Below, piece after piece: positions 37,392 to 44,542 of a stretch of DNA of 58,625 bases. The translations under genes and the position numbers were made by a program. Positions within the stretch are counted from its first letter, which is position 1, and each line of letters opens with the position of its first letter. This DNA comes from Kocuria rosea subsp. polaris (lineage in GTDB: Bacteria; Actinomycetota; Actinomycetes; Actinomycetales; Micrococcaceae), in NCBI RefSeq assembly GCF_001483755.1, contig NZ_LQBK01000040.1, positions 1 to 58,625 on the forward strand, in the 5' to 3' direction. The notes below the pieces were generated by a model. That model was not told the origin of the DNA. It did not search any database and saw only the letters and a list, made by a program, of their open reading frames with translations.

Positions 37392-40300
37392 GTGGCCTCT
37401 GACCAGTACACGATCCCCGACGAGGACCGGACCGAGGCGATCCGCGTGATCCCGAGGGCCCCCGAGTGGACCGGGGACCGGGAGTGGATCAACGAGTACT
37501 ACCGCCACGTCCCGCAGGACGACCTGCTGGCCCGCACCGAGGACCAGCTGCGCGAGCGCGCCGAGCACCACCACGACGTGGGCCGGACCCGGGCGCCGCG
37601 GGAGATCGCCGTGGGCGTGCGCCAGGAGGACTCGACCTCCGTGGTCTTCGTGGTCACCGAGGACGTCCCCTACCTCGTGAGCACCGTGTCCGCGGAGATC
37701 GCCGCCAAGTGGGGCGGCGCCCGCCTGCTCATCCACCCCGTGCTCGTCGCCGCCCGGGACGCGGAGACCCACGAGCTGCGCCGGCTCCAGCAGGTGCCGG
37801 ACTTCTCGGCGACCTCCAGCGGCGACACCACCGCGCTGCCCAGCCTGGCCGGCTTCCGCTCGGACGGCTCCACCACGCACGTCGTGGAGTCCTGGATCTC
37901 CGTGGAGCTGTCCCGGCAGATCTCGGACGACACCGCCCAGGAGCTCGTGGACCGGCTCTCGAGCCTGCTCGAGGACGTCCGGCGGGTCGACGACGACCAG
38001 GTGGAGCTCAAGGAGCGCGTCGGGCAGCTCGCGGACGAGCTCGACCGGCTGCGGCAGCTGGACCTGCCGGAGGGCGGGCACCCGCCGCTGGTCGGGCCGT
38101 CCCAGGAGTTCCTGCGCTGGCTGCCCCGGGGCAACTTCATCCTCATGGGCTTCAAGGAGTACGACCTCGAGGACACCGGTGACGGGCTCTCCCTGGTCAG
38201 CCGCCCCGGGACCGGCCGGGGCCTGCTCGTGGAGCACGACGCCAGGCCGCACCGGCAGGTCCTGACCGGCCTGGGCCGGGAGCACGCGCGCGAGGCCGGC
38301 ACGCTGTTCATCACGAAGGCCAACCGCCGCTCGTCGATCCACCGCCGGGAGTACCTCGACTACATCGGCGTCGCCAAGTACGACGACGAGGGCCGGATCG
38401 TGGGCGAGTACCTGGTGCTGGGGCTCTTCACCCGCCGCGCCTACAACACGCCGGCCCGCGAGACGCCGCTGATCAAGGAGAAGATGGCGGAGGTCGCCGA
38501 GCGGTTCGGCTTCCTCGAGGACTCGCACTCCGCCCGGGACCTCATGGGCAACATCGAGGACTACCCGCGCGACGAGCTGTTCCACATGACCGCGGACGAG
38601 CTCTACGACATCATGCGCGGCGTCATGGGCCTGGACGAGCGGCGCCAGACCCGCCTGTTCCTGCGCCAGGACCACTTCGGGCGGTTCATGTCCGCGGTCG
38701 TCTTCCTCCCCCGCGACCGGTACAACACGTCGGTGCGCCGGCGGATCGAGGAGGAGCTCGAGCGCACCTTCGACGCCGAGTCCATCGACTTCGACGCCCG
38801 GCTGTCCTCCTCGACGCTCGCCCGCCTGTTCTTCCGCATCCGGCTGCCGTACACCGGTGAGGTGCAGTCCTTCGACCGGGAGGGCCTGGAGGCGCGGCTG
38901 CGGGCCGCGGTGCGCTCCTGGCCGGAGGCGCTGGCCCGGGCGATCCACCGGAACTTCCCGGAGGAGCTCGCGCGCACCCACGCCGAGAACTGGGCGGAGG
39001 CGTTCCCGGACGCCTACCGGGCGGACTACGAGATCGAGGAGGCGCTCCTGGACCTCCAGCGCTGCGAGGAGCTGTGGGGACGGGACCCGGACCTGCCCGC
39101 GGAGGTGCGCGTCGTCGACGACCCCGCGGGCGTGCGGCTGAACATCTACCTGACCCGTTCGCTGTCCCTCACCGCGCTGCTGCCGATGCTGCAGAACCTC
39201 GGCCTGACGGTCCTCGACCAGAAGCCGTACGAGGTCGCCCCCGCCGACGGCCGGCACTTCCAGCTCTACGACTTCGGGGTGCGGCTGCCGGAGGGCGTGG
39301 ACGCGACCGGCCCGGAGGACGCCAAGACCGAGGACCTCATCGAGGACACCCTGTGCGCGGTGCTGGCCAACCGCTCGGAGTCGGACTCCCTGAACCGGCT
39401 GGTGCTGACGGAGCGCATGACGTGGCGGACCGTGGCGGTGCTGCGCTCCTACGTCCGGTACCTCCTGCAGCTGGGGCACCCCAACTCCTTCGACTACATC
39501 GCGGACACGCTCCTGGCGTTCCCCGAGGTCACCCGGGCGCTCGTCGAGTTCTTCGACGCGAGCTTCAACCCGGCGCTCGACGACGCCGTGCGCGCCTCCC
39601 AGCGCGACGCCGCGCAGGGCCGGCTCACCGAGGCCCTGGACGAGGTGCCGACCCTGGACGCGGACAAGCTGCTGCGGGCCCTGGCCGAGATCATGGCCGC
39701 GACCCTGCGCACCAACGTGTACCGGCACCGCCCCACCATGGCGTTCAAGCTGGACCCCCGGCGGATCAGCACGGCCCCGCTGCCGCACCCGATGTTCGAG
39801 GTCTGGGTGTGGTCCCCGCGGGTCGAGGGCACGCACCTGCGCTTCGGGCCGGTGGCCCGCGGCGGCCTGCGCTGGTCGGACCGCCGCGAGGACTTCCGCA
39901 CCGAGGTCCTGGGCCTGGTCAAGGCGCAGATGGTGAAGAACTCCGTGATCGTGCCCAACGGGGCGAAGGGCGGGTTCTACCCCAAGCAGCTGCCGGAGCC
40001 GGCCGTGGACCGGGACGCCTGGGTGGCCGAGGGCCGGGAGGCCTACAAGCTGTTCATCGCCTCGCTGCTGGACATCACCGACAACCTCGTCCGGGACGAG
40101 TCCGGCCGGGACGTCGCCGTGCACCCGGAGCAGGTGGTGCGCCGCGACGGGCAGGACTCCTACCTGGTGGTGGCCGCGGACAAGGGCACGGCGTCCTTCT
40201 CGGACACCGCCAACGCGATCTCCGCGGAGTACGGGTTCTGGCTCGGGGACGCCTTCGCCTCGGGCGGCTCGGTGGGCTACGACCACAAGGCCATGGGCAT

Positions 40301-42314
40301 CACCGCCCGGGGGGCCTGGGAGTCGGTGAAGCGGCACTTCTTCGCCCTCGGCGTCGACACCCAGACCGAGGACTTCACCGTGGTGGGCGTGGGCGACATG
40401 TCCGGCGACGTGTTCGGCAACGGCATGCTGCTCTCCGAGCACATCCGGCTGGTCGCCGCGTTCGACCACCGCGACATCTTCCTCGACCCCGACCCGGACC
40501 CGGCGGTCTCCTACGCCGAGCGCGAGCGGCTGTTCGGCCGCCCCCGGTCCTCGTGGCAGGACTACGACCCGGAGAAGATCTCGGCCGGCGGCGGCGTGTA
40601 CTCGCGCACCGTGAAGTCGGTGCCGATCTCCCCGCAGGTCCGCGAGGCCCTCGACCTCGAGGACGGCGTCGAGGAGCTCTCCCCGATCGAGCTGATGCGG
40701 GCGATCCTGACGGCGCCCGCCGACCTGCTGTACAACGGCGGGATCGGCACGTACGTGAAGTCGGCGCAGGAGACCTCCACGGACGTGGGGGACAAGGCCA
40801 ACGACGCGATCCGCGTCGACGGCCGGGACCTGCGGGCCAAGGTCGTCGGCGAGGGCGGGAACCTGGGCTGCACCCAGCTCGGCCGGGTGGAGGCCGCCCT
40901 GAACGGGGTGCTGATCAACACGGACGCGATCGACAACTCCGGGGGCGTGGAGTCCTCCGACCGCGAGGTCAACATCAAGATCCTCGTGGACCGCATGGTC
41001 GTGGCCGGGGAGCTCTCCGCGGACGAGCGCGCGGACTTCATCGAGGCCATGACCGACGAGGTCGCCGGGCTGGTGCTCGAGACCAACGTGGCGCAGAACG
41101 TGCTGCTCACCACGGAGCGGGCCCGCGTGCGGTCCCTCAACGAGGCCTACATCCGGTTCATGCACTGGCTCGAGGAGGCGGCCGACCTCGACCGGGAGAT
41201 CGAGTTCCTGCCCACCGACGAGCAGCTGCGCGAGCGGGTCCGCACGGGCCACGGGCTCACGTCCCCGGAGCTGTCCGTGCTGGCGGCCTACGCCAAGATC
41301 CAGCTCTCGGAGGCCCTGGTGGAGGGCGGCCTCGCCGAGGACCCGTGGTTCGTGGAGGTCCTGGAGGCCTACTTCCCGGAGCAGATCACGCGGCGCTTCG
41401 GCGAGCTCGTGGGCACCCACCCCCTGCGCGCCGAGATCATCGGCACGGTCGTGGCCAACCAGATGGTCAACTACGGCGGCATCCCCTTCGTCTACCGCGT
41501 GATGGAGGAGACCGGGTGCGGGCCCGTGGAGGTGGCCCGCGCCTTCGTGGCCGCGGTGCAGATCTACGAGATCGACCGCTACGCCCACCAGCACCGGGAG
41601 CTGCCCGCGGACGTGCCCACCGAGATGTGGGACCGGATGTTCCTGGACATGCGCCGCCTGCTGGACCGCGTGGTGCGCTGGCTCATCAACCGGGAGGAGA
41701 CCGCCAACCCGGTCGCCGAGGTCATCGACCGCTACAAGCCCACGGTGGACATCCGGTTCCTCGAGGACCGGCTGCTCGGGGAGGACTCCCGGCAGCGGGT
41801 CGACTCCCGGGCGGAGGCCGCCGAGCGGCAGGGCGTCCCCGGCCCGCTGGCCACGGAGTGGTCGCAGCTGCTGGACGCGTTCGCGCTGCTGGACGTGGCC
41901 CGCCTCGCCCATGCCTCCGGGGAGGCGATCGCCGAGGACGGCAGCCTCGACGAGGAGCAGATCAAGACCATCGCCAAGGTCTACTTCCGGCTCTACGACC
42001 GCTACCGCATCGAGAGCCTGCTCAACCGGATCACCGGCCTGCCGCAGACCACGCGCTGGGAGAACCTGGCGCGGATGTCCATGCGGGAGGACGTCTACGC
42101 GACCCTGGTGGCCCTCGCCGACCAGGCCCTCGAGGCGCCCGGGCAGGACGCGCGGCAGAAGGTCGAGGCCTGGGAGGCCAGCAACGAGTCCCGGCTGAGC
42201 CGGCTGCGGGAGGTGCTGGGGGAGATCGAGGCCGAGGACACGGGCGAGGCCTCCGCCGAGCTCGCGTCCCTGTCCGTGGCGCTGCGGACCATGCGCAGCG
42301 CGCTGGCCGGGTAG
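37392..42314 (+). CDS. NAD-specific glutamate dehydrogenase, large (GDH-180) type
   Basis: A 1640-aa enzyme of the large GDH class described in Streptomyces, which oxidatively deaminates glutamate to 2-oxoglutarate with NAD. A long N-terminal regulatory part (about 1-690) is followed by the catalytic part with RGGLRWSDRREDFRTEVLGL, NSVIVPNGAKGGFYPKQ (active-site Lys near 856), GVGDMSGDVFGNGML (nucleotide site) and EGGNLGCTQLGR. Length and order are complete, with no frameshift. Starts with GTG (VASDQYTIPDEDR). The role is probably glutamate or arginine catabolism. The FAD oxidoreductase gene begins 8 bp after its stop. Confidence 0.95.
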   Translation: MASDQYTIPDEDRTEAIRVIPRAPEWTGDREWINEYYRHVPQDDLLARTEDQLRERAEHHHDVGRTRAPREIAVGVRQEDSTSVVFVVTEDVPYLVSTVSAEIAAKWGGARLLIHPVLVAARDAETHELRRLQQVPDFSATSSGDTTALPSLAGFRSDGSTTHVVESWISVELSRQISDDTAQELVDRLSSLLEDVRRVDDDQVELKERVGQLADELDRLRQLDLPEGGHPPLVGPSQEFLRWLPRGNFILMGFKEYDLEDTGDGLSLVSRPGTGRGLLVEHDARPHRQVLTGLGREHAREAGTLFITKANRRSSIHRREYLDYIGVAKYDDEGRIVGEYLVLGLFTRRAYNTPARETPLIKEKMAEVAERFGFLEDSHSARDLMGNIEDYPRDELFHMTADELYDIMRGVMGLDERRQTRLFLRQDHFGRFMSAVVFLPRDRYNTSVRRRIEEELERTFDAESIDFDARLSSSTLARLFFRIRLPYTGEVQSFDREGLEARLRAAVRSWPEALARAIHRNFPEELARTHAENWAEAFPDAYRADYEIEEALLDLQRCEELWGRDPDLPAEVRVVDDPAGVRLNIYLTRSLSLTALLPMLQNLGLTVLDQKPYEVAPADGRHFQLYDFGVRLPEGVDATGPEDAKTEDLIEDTLCAVLANRSESDSLNRLVLTERMTWRTVAVLRSYVRYLLQLGHPNSFDYIADTLLAFPEVTRALVEFFDASFNPALDDAVRASQRDAAQGRLTEALDEVPTLDADKLLRALAEIMAATLRTNVYRHRPTMAFKLDPRRISTAPLPHPMFEVWVWSPRVEGTHLRFGPVARGGLRWSDRREDFRTEVLGLVKAQMVKNSVIVPNGAKGGFYPKQLPEPAVDRDAWVAEGREAYKLFIASLLDITDNLVRDESGRDVAVHPEQVVRRDGQDSYLVVAADKGTASFSDTANAISAEYGFWLGDAFASGGSVGYDHKAMGITARGAWESVKRHFFALGVDTQTEDFTVVGVGDMSGDVFGNGMLLSEHIRLVAAFDHRDIFLDPDPDPAVSYAERERLFGRPRSSWQDYDPEKISAGGGVYSRTVKSVPISPQVREALDLEDGVEELSPIELMRAILTAPADLLYNGGIGTYVKSAQETSTDVGDKANDAIRVDGRDLRAKVVGEGGNLGCTQLGRVEAALNGVLINTDAIDNSGGVESSDREVNIKILVDRMVVAGELSADERADFIEAMTDEVAGLVLETNVAQNVLLTTERARVRSLNEAYIRFMHWLEEAADLDREIEFLPTDEQLRERVRTGHGLTSPELSVLAAYAKIQLSEALVEGGLAEDPWFVEVLEAYFPEQITRRFGELVGTHPLRAEIIGTVVANQMVNYGGIPFVYRVMEETGCGPVEVARAFVAAVQIYEIDRYAHQHRELPADVPTEMWDRMFLDMRRLLDRVVRWLINREETANPVAEVIDRYKPTVDIRFLEDRLLGEDSRQRVDSRAEAAERQGVPGPLATEWSQLLDAFALLDVARLAHASGEAIAEDGSLDEEQIKTIAKVYFRLYDRYRIESLLNRITGLPQTTRWENLARMSMREDVYATLVALADQALEAPGQDARQKVEAWEASNESRLSRLREVLGEIEAEDTGEASAELASLSVALRTMRSALAG

Positions 42315-42322
42315 GACGGCCC

Positions 42323-43765
42323 GTGCGGGGAACGGCCGCGGTCGTCGGCTCGGGGCCCAACGGGCTGGCTGCGGCCGTGGTGCTGGCCCGTGCGGGGCTC
42401 GACGTCACGGTCCACGAGGCGGCGGGCGCGGCCGGGGGCGCGGCCCGCTCCGCCGCCGCCCTCGGCCCCGGCACGGTGGTCGACCTCGGCTCCGCCGTGC
42501 ACCCCTTCGGCGTGGCCAGCCCGCTGTTCGCCCGGCTGGGCCTGCACCGGCACGGCCTGGAGTGGCTGCACCCGCCGGTCGTCGCGGCGCACCCGCTCGA
42601 CGACGGCCCGCCGGGCCTGCTGCACCGCTCGCTCGAGCGCACGGCGGCGGGGCTGGGTCCGGACGGCCGGGCGTGGTCCCTGCTGCACCGCGGCGTGGTG
42701 GAGCGCTGGGAGGAGACGGTCGAGTCCGTGCTGGGCCCGCTCGTGCGCGTGCCCGAGCACCCGCGGGCCCTGGCGTCCTTCGGCCTGCGCGCGCCGTGGC
42801 CCGCCGCGGCCACGGCGCGGGCGCTGTTCCGCACCGAGCAGGCCCGGGGGCTCTTCGCCGGGTCCGCCGCCCACGCGGTGCTGCCCCCGCGGCACGCCCT
42901 GACCTCCGCTTTCGGGACGCTGTTCGGCGCCGCCGCCCACGCCACCGGGTGGCCGGTCGCGCGCGGCGGCTCCCAGGCCGTCGTCGACGCCCTCGTGGCC
43001 GACCTCGAGGAGCACGGCGGCCGCGTGCTCCTCGGCTCCCCGGTGACGGACCTGGCCCGGGTGCGGCCGGCCGACGTCGTCCTGCTGGACCTCACGCCCC
43101 GGCAGGTGCTGGGCCTGCGCGGGCTCGAGCTGCCGGGCCGGTACCGGCGGGCGCTGGCCCGGTGGCGCTACGGCACGGCCTCCTACAAGGTGGACCTGCT
43201 GCTGGACGGCCCCGTGCCCTGGCGGGACCCGCGCGTGGCGCAGGCGGGGACCGTGCACGTGGGCGGGACCCTCGCCGAGATCGGCGCCGCGGAGCAGCAG
43301 GCCCGGGCCGGCCGGCTGCCGGAGCGCCCGTTCGTGCTCGTGGCGCAGCAGGGGGCGGCCGACCCGTCCCGGGCGCCCGCGGGCCGGGAGGTGCTGTGGG
43401 CCTACGCCCACGTCCCGCACGGGTGCGACGACCCCCGCGCGGGGGAGCGGGTGCTCGGCCAGCTCGAGCGCTTCGCCCCCGGGGTCCGCGACCGGGTCCT
43501 CGAGCGCGTGGACACCTCACCGGCCCGGCTGGAGGCGTGGAACGCGAACCTCGTGGGCGGGGACATCGGCGGCGGCTCCCTGGACGGGCTGCAGCAGGTG
43601 TTCCGCCCGGCCGTGCAGGCCGATCCCTACGCGACCGGGGTGCCGGGGGTCTGGCTGTGCTCGTCGTCGACCCCGCCGGGCGGCGGGGTGCACGGCATGG
43701 CCGGCTACCACGCCGCCCGCAGGGCGCTGCGGGGCCTGGCGCGGAGCCGGCGGGCCGCCGGCTGA
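42323..43765 (+). CDS. phytoene-desaturase-like FAD-dependent oxidoreductase
   Basis: A 480-aa flavoprotein with the FAD motif VVGSGPNGLAAAVVLARAG directly at the N-terminus and the C-terminal flavin segment GVWLCSSSTPPGGGVHGMAGYHAARRAL, typical of the CrtI/NAD(P)-FAD family with unknown substrate. DLGSAVHPFGVASPLF in the middle is also conserved in these proteins. No carotenoid genes are nearby. Starts at GTG 42323 (VRGTAAVV), 8 bp after the glutamate dehydrogenase stop, so it is probably cotranscribed. It meets the lytic transglycosylase gene tail to tail with a 7-bp gap. Confidence 0.85.
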   Translation: MRGTAAVVGSGPNGLAAAVVLARAGLDVTVHEAAGAAGGAARSAAALGPGTVVDLGSAVHPFGVASPLFARLGLHRHGLEWLHPPVVAAHPLDDGPPGLLHRSLERTAAGLGPDGRAWSLLHRGVVERWEETVESVLGPLVRVPEHPRALASFGLRAPWPAAATARALFRTEQARGLFAGSAAHAVLPPRHALTSAFGTLFGAAAHATGWPVARGGSQAVVDALVADLEEHGGRVLLGSPVTDLARVRPADVVLLDLTPRQVLGLRGLELPGRYRRALARWRYGTASYKVDLLLDGPVPWRDPRVAQAGTVHVGGTLAEIGAAEQQARAGRLPERPFVLVAQQGAADPSRAPAGREVLWAYAHVPHGCDDPRAGERVLGQLERFAPGVRDRVLERVDTSPARLEAWNANLVGGDIGGGSLDGLQQVFRPAVQADPYATGVPGVWLCSSSTPPGGGVHGMAGYHAARRALRGLARSRRAAG

Positions 43766-43772
43766 CCGGGGC

Positions 43773-44456
43773 TCAGGCGCCGATGCCGGCGTACGTCGTG
43801 GCCGCGAGCTCGCGGATCTGCGCCACGTAGCCGCGGGTCTCGGCGAACGGCGGGATCCCGCCGTGCCGCAGGACCGCCGTGGGCCCGGCGTTGTAGGCGG
43901 CGAGCACCAGGTCGATCTCCTCCTGGGCCGAGGCGGGCGCCAGTCCCCGCACCATGCGCCGCAGGTCCTTGAGGTAGACGCCCTGGGCGCGGATGGCGGC
44001 CCGCGGGTCGAAGGGGTCGCCGCGCCCGTAGCGCTCCCACGTGTCCGGCATGAACTGGGCGAGACCCTGCGCGCCGGCGTGGCTGACGGCCCGCGGGTCC
44101 CACCGGCTCTCGACGTCCAGCTGGGCGGCCACGATCTCGGGCGGGAGCCCCGAGAGCTCGGCGGCGGCCAGGACGTCGTCGCCCCACGGCTCCGGCACGG
44201 GGGCGGTGCGGCTCGGCCCCTCGTCCGCGGGCGTCCCGCAGCACCCGGGGGTGTTGGCGTGGAAGAGCCCGCCGGTGCCGATCAGGAGCAGCACCACGGA
44301 GGCCAGCAGGAACCACGGGGAACCGCGCGGGGCAGGTTCCGCCGTGCGGGCTCCTCGGCCGCGGGCTTTCTCGGCGCGGGCTTCCTCGGCGCCGGCAGTA
44401 TCGGCGCCGGTTCCTTCGGCGCCGGGGCGCGCGGGGTCCAGGACGGTGGTGGCCAT
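43773..44456 (-). CDS. membrane-anchored lytic transglycosylase (SLT family)
   Basis: A 227-aa protein. The N-terminal 45 residues are Ala/Glu/Gly-rich and include a 5-aa repeat. One transmembrane segment (WFLLASVVLLLIGTGGLF) follows, then an extracytoplasmic SLT domain with LDVESRWDPRAVSHAGAQGL (catalytic Glu), AQFMPDTWERYG and VLAAYNAGP. It should cleave peptidoglycan glycan strands. CCGTP after the membrane segment could be a disulfide site. TAGCCT ends 7 nt before the ATG, so a leaderless mRNA is likely. Confidence 0.9.
   Translation of the reverse strand: MATTVLDPARPGAEGTGADTAGAEEARAEKARGRGARTAEPAPRGSPWFLLASVVLLLIGTGGLFHANTPGCCGTPADEGPSRTAPVPEPWGDDVLAAAELSGLPPEIVAAQLDVESRWDPRAVSHAGAQGLAQFMPDTWERYGRGDPFDPRAAIRAQGVYLKDLRRMVRGLAPASAQEEIDLVLAAYNAGPTAVLRHGGIPPFAETRGYVAQIRELAATTYAGIGA
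44364..44423 (-). repeat. four tandem 15-bp repeats in the lytic transglycosylase gene
   Basis: On the coding (minus) strand four 15-bp units approximate GGCGCCGAGGAAGCC and encode GAEGT, GADTA, GAEEA and RAEKA. They lie in the cytoplasmic tail before the membrane helix, so copy-number change would alter tail length only. Confidence 0.8.
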
Positions 44457-44513
44457 CCGTTCCAGGCTAGGAGGACCCGGCCGTCCCGGTCTGCGGCCTC
44501 TTGGGGGGACAGC

Positions 44514-44542
44514 ACCCGTCCCGCCCGGCGGGCGGGACGGGT
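44514..44542 (-). terminator. hairpin at the nirK stop codon
   Basis: A perfect 13-bp stem (44514-44526 with 44530-44542) with a GGC loop begins inside the nirK stop codon. No U-tract follows on the minus strand. Confidence 0.6.

Noticed and set aside
37290-41912. A 1540-codon open frame antisense to the glutamate dehydrogenase
   Set aside because: Same composition artefact; no domain motifs, and the opposite strand encodes a complete conserved enzyme.
39074-43765. A single 1563-codon plus-strand frame ending in the FAD oxidoreductase
   Set aside because: Only the part from 42323 looks like a protein; upstream it overlaps the dehydrogenase in another frame.
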